A stretch of 64,000 nucleotides of DNA from Pseudomonas sp. N3-W (GCF_024970185.1 NZ_CP103965.1:4150001-4214000), one strand, 5' to 3'; counted from the first letter of the stretch, positions 47,187 to 56,319 are shown. Translations and numbers: made by a program. Notes: generated from the letters alone by a model not told the origin.

Positions 47187-48524
47187 CTAGTCATATGGCT
47201 TAGCCAGAAAATAATTACTTCTCGGGGATTTCGTTCCATCCGCATATACCGCAACAACAAAATATGACCACATGCCTCTTGGAACACCTTTTGCGACACC
47301 TTCCGTAGTGATACTCTCCCCCACTTTTGTTGGAACCAATACCCCCCTTACAAATATTTCATACTTCACAGCCCGTGGCGATAAACTCCATTTGAAACGA
47401 ACGCTATCATACCCGCTTAGCCCATCAACAATTTGAGGTGTTTTTGGGACAAAGTGTACATAAGACGAAAGTCGCTCAGCATTTTCACGCCAAACACGCG
47501 CTGTGTCGGCAGTAACCGCATTACCTCGCGGTAAACCATATTGATCTTTCACCGCCGGATTTGAATAATAAAGTTCACGATTCCCGCCACATAGCAGGCT
47601 CCCCGAACGCCCATTATCGTAGCCAAACCTATAATCAGTCGCCCCAGTAGTATTGCAGTGATCGCTACCCGCATTATGCCCAAGCTCATGAGCAAATGTC
47701 ATAGCAGCGTTAGATATGGTTATTCCAGTACGGCCAGGCTTATAGGCTATCCCTGCGGGTCCACCAGGCACAAAAGTCGCGAAATTTCCGTAAATCACGT
47801 CGGGTTCAAATTGCTTGATCCCCTCAGCGAAGATAGTCGGCACTTTCGCAAGAGTCTCGTTGCTTACTTCATACTCCTGCTCGACAATCTGAATCCCCAC
47901 CAACTTGAACGAAACATTACTCACCAATGAATTCCGAAGTGCCAAATTAACCAGCTCAACTTTAGCCAGCGCATCACCCATTGCATCGCCGCCAGCCCGC
48001 TCAACGCCTGCACGGGAATACCCCATCAGGATATCAACCACATGGGATTCCGTTGATGCGGGATCCACAGGTGAAGTGGTAATGGTTTCGTTCGGACTTG
48101 TTACCTCGTCTTCGATATGGGAATCCACAACAGGCTCAGGGATGAAACGGCTCACCCCTTTATTATCAACATGCAATGAACCGATCTCCCCCGGCCTGTT
48201 AATTAAAGCGGTCACGCTTCCGTCTGCCGAACGAACCGTCACCAGAGAGCCTTCGGACTTATCCGGCATCAGCAAATTACCGCTTTCAACGGTATAACCA
48301 TTAATGACTTTCGAACTGGACCGCTTAAAAACTGCTGGTGCAATCAAGTCCGCATACAACTCGGCGGTGGATTTACTCGCCACATTCGCGACTACCCAGT
48401 TTTTTGGCTTTCCGGGATCAGGTAGCGATGAATGAGCACAGGCGCTGAGCCCCCCCGCCATCACCACGCCGCAGAGCATGTGAACAGCACGTCCAATGGA
48501 ACGCATATCTGCAATCTTGAACAT
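47187..48524 (-). CDS. Metzincin-like (reprolysin/M72-type) metalloprotease lipoprotein
   Basis: 445 residues. The signal peptide ends in lipobox LSAC (Cys29). The zinc motif HELGHNAGSDH (His279, Glu280, His283, His289) is complete, and ELYYSNPAV downstream matches the substrate-wall region of reprolysin/M72 enzymes. The expected Met-turn reads SGSLLCGG, with no methionine. Residues ~360-445 resemble a fibronectin-III domain. Base composition is clearly lower in GC than neighbours, suggesting transfer. The start could also be the Met at residue 7. Substrate unknown. Confidence 0.82.
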   Translation of the reverse strand: MFKIADMRSIGRAVHMLCGVVMAGGLSACAHSSLPDPGKPKNWVVANVASKSTAELYADLIAPAVFKRSSSKVINGYTVESGNLLMPDKSEGSLVTVRSADGSVTALINRPGEIGSLHVDNKGVSRFIPEPVVDSHIEDEVTSPNETITTSPVDPASTESHVVDILMGYSRAGVERAGGDAMGDALAKVELVNLALRNSLVSNVSFKLVGIQIVEQEYEVSNETLAKVPTIFAEGIKQFEPDVIYGNFATFVPGGPAGIAYKPGRTGITISNAAMTFAHELGHNAGSDHCNTTGATDYRFGYDNGRSGSLLCGGNRELYYSNPAVKDQYGLPRGNAVTADTARVWRENAERLSSYVHFVPKTPQIVDGLSGYDSVRFKWSLSPRAVKYEIFVRGVLVPTKVGESITTEGVAKGVPRGMWSYFVVAVYADGTKSPRSNYFLAKPYD

Positions 48525-48651
48525 AATTTGACTCCCTGAATGACATAAACAGTACTCTTCGACCGGCCTCGTCCGAAGCCGCTACAGTCTCCAAGCATTG
48601 AATGCGCATTTTCAGGGGCGCGATACTGTCAACATTGACAGGTAGACGAGT

Positions 48652-48705
48652 AAAAAAAGTGGCTAACGCACTCAGCGCGCGGTATCCGATACACCGCGCT
48701 GAGTG
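48652..48705 (-). terminator. Candidate terminator of the peroxidase-b561 operon
   Basis: CACTCAGCGCGCGGTATC and its near-complement (48669-48705) form a long hairpin 88 bases after the cytochrome b561 stop. On the minus strand a T7 tract (48658-48652) follows after 11 bases, longer than usual, so efficiency is uncertain. Confidence 0.45.
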
Positions 48706-48792
48706 GTGTTCCAGGGCTTACTTTGCTCTGGGTCGCCAGTCAGGCCCAACGGGGATAAATCCCCTCGCCACACTGGGTTCAGCAAACACCAC

Positions 48793-49338
48793 TCAAACCC
48801 GATCCTTGCCCCGCAACATGCTGTCCAGCACCTCGTCACGCCTCACCCAGCCATGGAACAACGCCGCCGCCAAATGCAGCAAAACGGTCAGGAACAGCAA
48901 GTAAGCCAGATAGCCATGCGCCTTGCGCAGGAACGCAAACACCTGCGCGTTGGCCGGCAAAATCGACGGCAGTTGCAACGAGCTGCCGAGCATCACCGGG
49001 TCGCCTGCCGCCGAGATCATCGCCCAACCCAGCAATGGCAGAATCAGCATCAGCGCATACAACAGGACATGCGAGGCCTTGGCCGCCAGCACCTGCCAGC
49101 CGGGCAGGTCTGCCGGCAGCGGTGGCTGTCGGGTGGAAAAACGCACTGCCAGACGCACGACCACCAGCAGCAGGATCGCAATGCCCAAGGGCTTGTGCAG
49201 GTGAATCAGCCATTCATGGCGTTCGGATACCGAGGCAACCATGCCCGCACCGATGAACAGCATCGCGATGATCATCAGTGCCATCAGCCAGTGCAGCAGT
49301 CGCGCCAGCGGCGCGAAATGATTCGGTTGAGCGCTCAT
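48793..49338 (-). CDS. Cytochrome b561 family protein
   Basis: 181 residues with four transmembrane helices. Haem-ligand histidines are visible in LARLLHWLMALMIIAMLFIG and HEWLIHLHKPLGIAILLLVV, then SHVLLYALMLILPLLGW and AHGYLAYLLFLTVLLHLAAA. It would transfer quinol electrons across the inner membrane. The start overlaps the end of the catalase-like gene (ATGA type), so the two are co-translated and probably form one redox unit. Confidence 0.93.
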   Translation of the reverse strand: MSAQPNHFAPLARLLHWLMALMIIAMLFIGAGMVASVSERHEWLIHLHKPLGIAILLLVVVRLAVRFSTRQPPLPADLPGWQVLAAKASHVLLYALMLILPLLGWAMISAAGDPVMLGSSLQLPSILPANAQVFAFLRKAHGYLAYLLFLTVLLHLAAALFHGWVRRDEVLDSMLRGKDRV

Positions 49339-50420
49339 TGATGAGCCTCCTGTGTGGCGGCGGGCAACTGGCTGACTTCGCTGGTGCGACGCAGATAGGA
49401 GCTGGCGTAACCGGCTGATCGCGCGGCGAGCAGCGGGTCATCGGAGCCTTCGATGCCGCTTGGCAACACCAGCGGGTCGTAGTTGATGTCGCGGCATTCG
49501 CCATTGAGTTGCGGTTGCGTACTTTCCAGCACCAGGGTGCCGGCATTCAACACCTTGCGACCCTCGGGCCAGGCCTTGCTGGCGTCGTTGACCGGGTCAT
49601 CGGGGTTGGCCAGGGTGATGTTCAGCTGCCAGCGCAGCGGTCCGGCGGCAATACGTTGCACCAGATCCTTTTCCAGGAAATCGCCACCGGCAGGCGCGGC
49701 TGCACCCGGCTCGTCCTTCGCCACCGGGACCATGCTCCAGCGCGCCGCCTGGCGTTGACCGGCGGCATTCACCAGATAGAACGCATTGATGCTGTTATAA
49801 GTTTCGGTCACGTAACTGGCCGACGGCTTGGCGGTTTTGACCCAGGCCAGAAATGGCGCGGTTTCCGGATGTGAGCCGAAGAACGCCGGCACCGCTGCCG
49901 GATTCGGTTTGCCCGTGGCCGGGTCCGGCGACTGCGCCTGTTGCAGTTGGTAGAACGCTTCGGGCGTGCCCACCGGGAACACCGGCATGCTGTTCATGCC
50001 GGTGCGCCACTGCTGGCCGTTGGCCTGAGTGAAACGCAGCGCCATGCTGCGAATCGGTACGCTGGTGTCCGGTGCGTAGGGGTTGCCGGCCGGCAGCGCA
50101 AAACGCCCGACCACCGGGGTCTGGGCCTCGTTGAACACCTGGGCGCTGGAATAGCTGCGCGCTTGCCCGCTGCTCTCGAAATGGCCGATCACGCACACGC
50201 CTTTGGCGTGGTTACGACGGAACCCCGGATGAACGCCGTTATTGGTTTCCAATACATTGATCAGCTTCTTGGGGGTCAGACGTTGTGGGTCAAGTGTGCC
50301 GTTGACGTAGGCAAATGCCCCGGCCACGGCGGCGACGACAACCCCGATACCCGCCAGACGCAACATCAGGCTTGCAGCACTCAAGGGCGGCCGGGTGGGC
50401 GGTGATGAGCGATCTACCAT
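49335..50420 (-). CDS. Catalase-family peroxidase (SrpA-like), membrane-anchored
   Basis: 361 residues. A single N-terminal membrane helix (about residues 21-42) leads into a small haem-catalase fold. The distal histidine is in FRRNHAKGVCVIGHFESSG and the region PIRSMALRFTQANGQQWRTG follows the catalase core order, but the protein lacks the C-terminal half of full catalases, as in periplasmic catalase-related peroxidases. ATG 50420 (MVDRSSPP) follows CTGGAG. Co-transcribed cytochrome b561 could supply electrons. Confidence 0.9.
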   Translation of the reverse strand: MVDRSSPPTRPPLSAASLMLRLAGIGVVVAAVAGAFAYVNGTLDPQRLTPKKLINVLETNNGVHPGFRRNHAKGVCVIGHFESSGQARSYSSAQVFNEAQTPVVGRFALPAGNPYAPDTSVPIRSMALRFTQANGQQWRTGMNSMPVFPVGTPEAFYQLQQAQSPDPATGKPNPAAVPAFFGSHPETAPFLAWVKTAKPSASYVTETYNSINAFYLVNAAGQRQAARWSMVPVAKDEPGAAAPAGGDFLEKDLVQRIAAGPLRWQLNITLANPDDPVNDASKAWPEGRKVLNAGTLVLESTQPQLNGECRDINYDPLVLPSGIEGSDDPLLAARSAGYASSYLRRTSEVSQLPAATQEAHQ

Positions 50421-50465
50421 GAAAGACTCCAGGGCCATCGGCCACAAGTGAGAAGAATCAAGCAG

Positions 50466-50490
50466 ACGAACCCCGTGCGGGTTTATTCCA
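50466..50490 (-). promoter_or_regulatory. ECF-sigma promoter of the peroxidase operon
   Basis: On the minus strand GGAATAA (50490-50484) and CGTC (50469-50466) are separated by 14 bases, the usual ECF -35/-10 form. Transcription would start about 40 bases before the peroxidase ATG. Confidence 0.75.
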
Positions 50491-50518
50491 TCGCGTGGTA
50501 TTTATTTTTTCAGGCGTG

Positions 50519-50543
50519 GAATAACCTCAAGTACCGGGCGTCT
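50519..50543 (+). promoter_or_regulatory. ECF-sigma autoregulatory promoter
   Basis: GGAATAA (50519-50525) and CGTC (50540-50543) with a 14-base spacer, the same elements and spacing as the divergent promoter 28 bases away, directed at the sigma-factor gene. Confidence 0.75.
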
Positions 50544-50578
50544 TCCTAGTCCACAGCGTAGTGACTAGCCAGAATTTC

Positions 50579-51085
50579 ATGAACGATATCGACGAACAAC
50601 TGAGTGAAATCATTCCCAGATTGCGGCGGTTTGCCGTGTCGTTGACGCGCAATCCCAGCAGTGCCGACGATCTGGTGCAGTCGTGCCTTGAGCGGGCGCT
50701 GTCAAGTTGGGGTGACAAGCGCCCCGAGGGCGACTTGCGGGCCTGGCTGTTTTCGATCCTGTATCGCCAGTTTCTCGACGCTCATCGCCGCTCACGACGT
50801 TATGCGCGGATGCTCGAATTCTTCACCGGTCGCGACGACGCACAGCCTTCGGTAGAACGCACCGTCATCGCTCAATCGACGCTCGAAGCCTTCGACCGGC
50901 TCACCGCCGAACAGCGTGCCCTGCTGCTGTGGGTGTCGGTCGAAGGCCTGAGTTACAAAGAGGTCGCCGAGATTCTTGGCGTGCCCACTGGCACCGTGAT
51001 GTCCCGCCTGTCCCGCGCCCGCCAGGCCCTGCGCGAACTCAGCGACGGTGAAATCAACCGCCCTTCCCTGCGGAGACTCAAATGA
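50579..51085 (+). CDS. ECF-family RNA polymerase sigma factor
   Basis: 168 residues. Region 2 is NPSSADDLVQSCLERALSSW with LRAWLFSILYRQFLDAHRRS; region 4 is LTAEQRALLLWVSVEGLSYK then EVAEILGVPTGTVMSRLSRA. Regions 1 and 3 are missing, as in all ECF factors. ATG 50579 (MNDIDEQL) was chosen; a GTG six codons upstream is possible. The stop overlaps the anti-sigma start. The matching promoters indicate it drives itself and the peroxidase-b561 pair. Confidence 0.94.
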   Translation: MNDIDEQLSEIIPRLRRFAVSLTRNPSSADDLVQSCLERALSSWGDKRPEGDLRAWLFSILYRQFLDAHRRSRRYARMLEFFTGRDDAQPSVERTVIAQSTLEAFDRLTAEQRALLLWVSVEGLSYKEVAEILGVPTGTVMSRLSRARQALRELSDGEINRPSLRRLK

Positions 51086-51834
51086 TCAGCATGCCCCCAA
51101 GCGAGCGTGACCTGCACGCTTACGTCGATCACCAGCTCAGCGACGCCGACCGACGCCTGGTGGAGACTTTTCTGACGGCCAACCCCGAAACCGCCGCCCA
51201 AGTGCGCGGCTGGCAGCAGGACGCCCAGCAACTGCGCGCCGCCCTGAGCGGTGCGTTGCAGCAACCGGCCAACCCGGACCTGGACCCGGCCATCATCCGT
51301 CAGCGCCTGAAAAGCCGTTCCTATCGTCATTTCGCCAGCGCGGCAGTGCTGCTGATTGCAGTCAGTGTCGGCGGCTTGAGTGGCTGGCAAGCCCGGGAGA
51401 TGACGCTGGTCAGTGCTTCGCCGCCGATGACGGACGCGATGCAGGCGTACCGTCTGTTTGCCCAGGAAGGCATTCTGCCGGCGGACTACAAGGTCAGCGA
51501 CGACGGCGACATGCAGGGCTGGCTCGACCGCTACTTTACCCAGGCCAATCGCCTGCCGGACCTGTCGAACGCGGGTTACAAGCCGGTCAGCGGGCGCTTG
51601 CTCAGCACCGAGCAAGGGCCGGCGGCGATGGTGATGTACCAGGACCCGAGCGGGCACAAGATCAGCTTTTACGTGCGCCCCCCTGGCCCGAAAAACAATT
51701 TGCTGCCACGGGGCAGTCGCAGTGATGGCGAGCTTCAGGCCGAGTACTGGTCGGGGCCGGGCTACAACTATGCGATGGTCAGCCCGAGCGATACGGCGGC
51801 GGCGCAGATGTTGAGACAGACGCAGAAATTCTGA
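51082..51834 (+). CDS. Anti-sigma factor (membrane-anchored)
   Basis: 250 residues. The cytoplasmic N-terminus (ERDLHAYVDHQLSDADRRLV) is the anti-sigma helical region, without the CxxC of zinc-binding types. One membrane helix follows at about residues 90-108 (FASAAVLLIAVSVGGLSGW), then a periplasmic domain of about 140 residues. Overlap with the sigma gene (ATGA) indicates coupled synthesis. The periplasmic domain presumably senses an oxidative or envelope signal; which one is not visible. Confidence 0.9.
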   Translation: MISMPPSERDLHAYVDHQLSDADRRLVETFLTANPETAAQVRGWQQDAQQLRAALSGALQQPANPDLDPAIIRQRLKSRSYRHFASAAVLLIAVSVGGLSGWQAREMTLVSASPPMTDAMQAYRLFAQEGILPADYKVSDDGDMQGWLDRYFTQANRLPDLSNAGYKPVSGRLLSTEQGPAAMVMYQDPSGHKISFYVRPPGPKNNLLPRGSRSDGELQAEYWSGPGYNYAMVSPSDTAAAQMLRQTQKF

Positions 51835-51847
51835 TCACCGCAATTCC

Positions 51848-51940
51848 CCTGTGGGAGCGAGCCTGCTCGCGAAAGCGCTGGGTCAGCCAACATCAGCATC
51901 GACTGACACTCCGCCTTCGCGAGCAGGCTCGCTCCCACAT
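51848..51940. repeat. REPIN (paired REP)
   Basis: CCTGTGGGAGCGAGCCTGCT at 51848 is mirrored by AGCAGGCTCGCTCCCACA ending near 51940, between convergent anti-sigma and pilus genes. Confidence 0.92.
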
Positions 51941-51957
51941 TGGATCAGGGGTGGAAT

Positions 51958-52929
51958 TTAGAACCCCACATCCAGCACCACGCTGTCCAGATACGTCCCG
52001 GCTGGCGGTGTGGTCTGGTCGGTGTAGATCTTGGCGTTGTAGTTGAACACCTGACTCCCTGTGCCCAGTCCGTTGCCGGGGTTGACCTCGGCATCGGTGC
52101 TGGCTCGCCGCGCCGTACCGACGCTACCCCAGCGAGTGGTGCCGGCGCTTTTGAAGATGTCGTAGGCCAGGTAATTGCTGCCCGAGATCATCCGTCGCCG
52201 CCCGCCCACGCTGACGGCTTGCTGGCCATCGCTCAGGCCAACGGTGTAGGCGCTGCCCTTGGTGCAGGCCAGGTTGATGGTCTGGCCGCTGACTGCGGTG
52301 AACGCGCTGATCACCGGCGCGCTGCCGAAACTGATGTTCGGCGCGGTGATGGTGCAGTCGTTGGCCACTGTCAGGTTCACCGTCAACGTCGTCGTACCGC
52401 TATTGATGTCGCGGCCCAGGCAAATACTGCCAATACCGATGCCGGAGCAGTAATTCCAGTTCCAGAAAATGCTCAGGGTCTCGGTATAAACCCCCGCCGC
52501 CACGTTGCTGCCGATGGTGGTGCCCAGGTAAAGCGGCACGGTTTTCGGTGTTGATCCGCCCAACAAGCCCAGAGCGTCAATGATGCCGTTGCGAGCGAAG
52601 TCATAGGCCACGCCACGGGTCATCGGGTAGCTGGTGGAGTTGTTGGCGTACAGGGTGTAACTGATGACATCGCCCGTGGGACCGAGCAGCCCACTTTGGG
52701 TGGACGTGACGGTGCCGTAGAAATGGTCGTTGGCGCTCAGTAGCGTCAGCAGCGATCCGGTGCAACTGAGCCCCGCATTCAGGGTGGAACTGGATTGCGA
52801 GGTGGTGCGCAGCGCAATCGAACTGACCGAGCCGAACGCGACCGGCGTCGTCGTCACCACCGAACACAGCGCCCAGGCCGACCCCGGCAGCCACAGTGCC
52901 AGCAGCAGCCCATATTTCAGCGCGTTCAT
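51958..52929 (-). CDS. csuE: Csu-type pilus tip protein, two spore-coat-U domains
   Basis: 323 residues with signal peptide (MNALKYGLLLALWLPGSAWA). Two SCPU domains follow: the first from CSVVTTTPVAFGSVSSIALR, the second from NDCTITAPNISFGSAPVISA and ending YLDSVVLDVGF. Two-domain layout and last position in the operon match CsuE, the tip adhesin of archaic chaperone-usher pili. The ATG overlaps the usher stop (ATGA). Confidence 0.9.
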   Translation of the reverse strand: MNALKYGLLLALWLPGSAWALCSVVTTTPVAFGSVSSIALRTTSQSSSTLNAGLSCTGSLLTLLSANDHFYGTVTSTQSGLLGPTGDVISYTLYANNSTSYPMTRGVAYDFARNGIIDALGLLGGSTPKTVPLYLGTTIGSNVAAGVYTETLSIFWNWNYCSGIGIGSICLGRDINSGTTTLTVNLTVANDCTITAPNISFGSAPVISAFTAVSGQTINLACTKGSAYTVGLSDGQQAVSVGGRRRMISGSNYLAYDIFKSAGTTRWGSVGTARRASTDAEVNPGNGLGTGSQVFNYNAKIYTDQTTPPAGTYLDSVVLDVGF

Positions 52930-55283
52930 TGGCACACCAATGGCCCGATCAACGGGATCTGGTCCTGTTTCATGTCCACGGCGAACTGCGCCTGGCAGGT
53001 TTTTCCATCAGCCAGGGTCACCCGCAAACTGTTCTGCGCCTGCAGGTTTTCCAGGTACACCAGGCCGTCCCAGCCCACCACCGTTTGCGTGCCGCTCTGT
53101 TCATGCACCACGCCACTGCCCAACGGCAATTCCTTTTGTCCGGCATCCACCAGCACGATGCTGGCGGCGATCACCCGGCTTAGCGGGAACTCCAGCAGAT
53201 AACCACTGCCACGGCGCACCGCGATGCGTTGTTCGACATCCGGACTGCGTACGTTGGCCGGCAGGTTCAGCGGGTCGATTTCATACTTGCCCCGGTAATA
53301 GGCGCTGGTCCATGGCACCAGCAAATGGCCGTTGCTGTCGGTCAATCCCACCTGCTGGTTCTCGTAGCGCACCGGCACACCCGCATAACCCTCGGTGCTG
53401 ACCACCACAAAAGCGTCGTCGATGCGGTTGGCGGCGAACACTTGCCGGTCCATCCACACCAGCGAACCGCTGGCATCGGCCCAACGGGTTTCGGCGTCGC
53501 TGGTGCCATAGACCCCGGCCTGCAATTGCACCGATTGCAGGCGCCAGGTCAGGTCGGCCTGACGGTAATCCGGCCCGTCGCCCTTGGCGTAACCGAGGTT
53601 GAAGCCCAGCCCGCCTTCGGTCGGCACGGCGCGGCTGTAGTTGACCCGTTGCTGGCTCTGCCCGGTTTTGCTGCGCTCGCTGCTGATCGCCAGACTGCCG
53701 TGCAGGTCGAAGGGAATCACCAGTTGCGCCTGCACTGTCCAGTTGCTGTCGCCGATCTCGCGGTTGCCCGACAGGTAGAAACTGGTGTCGCGCCACAACG
53801 GTTTGCTCCAGGTCAGGTTGAGCAGGCGGGTGCGCGACTCGTCTGCGGCGCGTACATCGAAATAGCCCACACCGAGGCTGCCCCAGGTGTCGAGGTTCAG
53901 GCTCAGGGTCGCCTGCTCGCTGCGCTTGCTCAGGGTGAGGTAGTCGCTGTCGACCACGGTCAGGTCGGCGTATTGATCGCGGCGCTGCAAGCGTTGATAG
54001 GAAAAGCTGTAGCGCTGGCTGCTGTACTGATAGCCGAGGCTCAGTTGCTGGCCGGTTTCACCCTCGAAACGGCTCTGGCTGAGGGCGGTATTCAGCACAC
54101 CGAAGTTACCCAGTCGCAGGTTGCCGCCCAAGCCGCCGAGGGTCAGCGAATCCGAGGCTTCGGCGTGACTTTCCAGGGTGAAGTAGTCGCTCAGGCCATA
54201 ACGCAGGCTGGCGGAACTGACGCCGGGGCCGTAGCCAAAATCACGGATGCCGTAATCGCGCCGCAACGTACCGGCGGCCACGGAAAAATCGCTCAGGCCT
54301 TTTTGCAGCAGGTTGCTGGTGACGTAGAACGGCACAGTGGTCGAAACCTGGCGCCCCAGCGCATCGGTCGTCACCACCACCGCTTCACCGGCGCCATTGA
54401 TGAACGGAATATTGGTCAGGGTGTACGGCCCCGGCTGCAGTTCGGCGCTGCTGGATTTGTAGCCGTTGATGAACAGGTCTACCGAGGATGGCACTGCCGC
54501 CTCACCGGCAAATTGCGGCAGCGGGTAAGTCACCAAGTCCGGACGCACGCCAAAATCGCGGGACAGTTGCACACCACCCAGGCGCACCGAACTGCTCCAG
54601 GGCAAGGCGCCACTGACCAGGTCGCCGGCCTCGTAGGTCAGCAGTCGTTCGTCATCGGAGTAACGCCAGGTGGTGTCGTAGCGCAGATAACCGTTGTTCA
54701 GGGTGCTGACCGCATTCCCCGACAGGGTTTGTCGGTATTGCCCGGTGTTGGACAGGGTGCCCCAGCTGTCGAACAGCCGCACTTCGTTCCATGCCGCCAG
54801 ATAAGTGCCGGCATCATCGGTGTCATTGAGGTAAAGATCATAGTTGAGCAAGGCCCCGAAACTGCTGAGGGCCGGGGTTCGTGGATAGGCTTCGCGGTTG
54901 CCGACAAACTGCTCCGGCAGCCACTCTGGCGGCACGTTCAGCAGCAACCGCTGGCCGACACTGTCGTAGTCGCTGTGCAAGCCCGGCAGGCTGTCGAGAT
55001 CGACTTCGCTGCCGATGTTGTCGGGCAGCTTGATGCCACTCTCGCGCAACGCACTGGCCGGTACGAACAAACGCCCGCCGCGCTGTTGAACGGCCACGAC
55101 ACGCCCGGTATTCATCTGATTGACCACCAATTCCAGAAACAACTGTGCATCAGCCACGGCCTCCATGCCGCTGGGTGCGGGCGGCAAGTTGCCGGCCGCG
55201 GAGGGTTGTGAGAGCAACAGGCTCGCCATGCACGTCGCCACCCACAACGGACACTGGAAATGTCGAGCCCAACCCTGGGCCAT
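52926..55283 (-). CDS. csuD: Outer-membrane usher of a Csu-type pilus
   Basis: 785 residues with N-terminal signal peptide, N-terminal periplasmic domain, 24-strand barrel with plug, and C-terminal domains. Family segments include YLRYDTTWRYSDDERLLTYE, SSVDLFINGYKSSSAELQPG and PYTLTNIPFINGAGEAVVVTTD near the plug. It assembles and secretes pilus subunits delivered by the chaperone. A REPIN separates it from the chaperone gene upstream. Confidence 0.95.
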   Translation of the reverse strand: MAQGWARHFQCPLWVATCMASLLLSQPSAAGNLPPAPSGMEAVADAQLFLELVVNQMNTGRVVAVQQRGGRLFVPASALRESGIKLPDNIGSEVDLDSLPGLHSDYDSVGQRLLLNVPPEWLPEQFVGNREAYPRTPALSSFGALLNYDLYLNDTDDAGTYLAAWNEVRLFDSWGTLSNTGQYRQTLSGNAVSTLNNGYLRYDTTWRYSDDERLLTYEAGDLVSGALPWSSSVRLGGVQLSRDFGVRPDLVTYPLPQFAGEAAVPSSVDLFINGYKSSSAELQPGPYTLTNIPFINGAGEAVVVTTDALGRQVSTTVPFYVTSNLLQKGLSDFSVAAGTLRRDYGIRDFGYGPGVSSASLRYGLSDYFTLESHAEASDSLTLGGLGGNLRLGNFGVLNTALSQSRFEGETGQQLSLGYQYSSQRYSFSYQRLQRRDQYADLTVVDSDYLTLSKRSEQATLSLNLDTWGSLGVGYFDVRAADESRTRLLNLTWSKPLWRDTSFYLSGNREIGDSNWTVQAQLVIPFDLHGSLAISSERSKTGQSQQRVNYSRAVPTEGGLGFNLGYAKGDGPDYRQADLTWRLQSVQLQAGVYGTSDAETRWADASGSLVWMDRQVFAANRIDDAFVVVSTEGYAGVPVRYENQQVGLTDSNGHLLVPWTSAYYRGKYEIDPLNLPANVRSPDVEQRIAVRRGSGYLLEFPLSRVIAASIVLVDAGQKELPLGSGVVHEQSGTQTVVGWDGLVYLENLQAQNSLRVTLADGKTCQAQFAVDMKQDQIPLIGPLVCQ

Positions 55284-55346
55284 TAATGCTGTGCGTCCGT
55301 CAATGGACAGGTTCCCCTCTTACCCTAACCTGGCGGCGATCAAAAC

Positions 55347-55438
55347 CTGTGGGAGCGGGCTTGCTCGCGAAGAGGCCGTACATTCAACATCAATGTCGAC
55401 TGGCCTGACGCTTTCGCGAGCAAGCTCGCTCCCACAAG
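55347..55438. repeat. REPIN inside the pilus operon
   Basis: CCTGTGGGAGCGGGCTTGCT at 55347 and AGCAAGCTCGCTCCCACAAGG, filling the 208-base gap between chaperone and usher genes. Confidence 0.9.
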
Positions 55439-55491
55439 GTTGTGCGTGCGCGCACGCCCCTTCACCACAAAAAACCATCCGCTTCAGTGGG

Positions 55492-56280
55492 TTACCGCGC
55501 TGGCGTCACGCTTTGCACCTGCGGCGCCCCATTGACCCGCACTTGCAACGCCGGATCCCCGGCAATCGGTCCGGGCGCTGGCCAACGCATGATCGCGCCC
55601 GGCAACACATAGCCCAGCAACCCTTCCACCAGCGGTTTGTTCTGCCCCCCCTGTTTCAGCGCGACATCGGTCAGGCGCGCATGCACCGCGCCCTGATTAC
55701 GCACTTCCACATAAGGCCGACCGTCCACCGTCACCGTACGCCAGCTCAGATCCGGCAGGCCGATGCCTTTGGGATCGCGCGGCCGGGTGGTGTCCTCCTT
55801 GCTCCAGAGCCCTGCGCCGTAGGCAAACAACGGCACCGAATAACGCATCTGGAAACGAATCGCCGCCGCGGTCTTGCCCTCCTCTGCGGTGGGTGGTTTG
55901 GCGGAGGGGATTTCGTCGATGATGATGCGGTAGGCCAGCTCCTGCCCTGGCGGCACGTCCTTGGTGCGAGTCAGGCGCACCAGCTGTTTCTGGCCCGGCT
56001 CGATCTTTGCCACAGGCGGACTGCCGATGACATCGCGCTGGTTCTGGTATTGATCGTCGAAACCGCTCTGGCTCCAGGCAAAGACCCGGATCTGCAGGTT
56101 GGCCGTCTCGGTGCCGCGATTTTCCAGCCACAGGGCACTGGCCTGTTGATCGGCCTCCAGCACCGGGTCGATCGGCCAGATCAGCACCGAACTGGCGGCT
56201 TGCACCCTGGACGTCCCCATCAGCACCATCGCCAACACTGCATACCGCACGACCAAACGCCGCCGCGAAGGTGAATCCAT
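55492..56280 (-). CDS. csuC: Periplasmic pilus chaperone, Csu type
   Basis: 262 residues with signal peptide (to about residue 30, SRVQAAS). Two immunoglobulin-like domains: the first contains VLIWPIDPVLEADQQASALW, LENRGTETANLQIRVFAWSQ and QELAYRIIIDEIP, the second GLPDLSWRTVTVDGRPYVEV and RNQGAVHARLTDV. It caps and folds subunits by donor-strand complementation. ATG 56280 follows AAGGAG; an upstream in-frame start lacks one. Confidence 0.93.
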   Translation of the reverse strand: MDSPSRRRLVVRYAVLAMVLMGTSRVQAASSVLIWPIDPVLEADQQASALWLENRGTETANLQIRVFAWSQSGFDDQYQNQRDVIGSPPVAKIEPGQKQLVRLTRTKDVPPGQELAYRIIIDEIPSAKPPTAEEGKTAAAIRFQMRYSVPLFAYGAGLWSKEDTTRPRDPKGIGLPDLSWRTVTVDGRPYVEVRNQGAVHARLTDVALKQGGQNKPLVEGLLGYVLPGAIMRWPAPGPIAGDPALQVRVNGAPQVQSVTPAR

Positions 56281-56319
56281 ACGTCTACTCCTTATATCAG
56301 GCCTGATCAAAACGCCGCG

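Noticed and set aside
48740..48775. Single REP-like piece (GGGGATAAATCCCCTCGCCAC) near cytochrome b561
   Set aside because: Only one arm is visible and it is short; not enough to call a REPIN.
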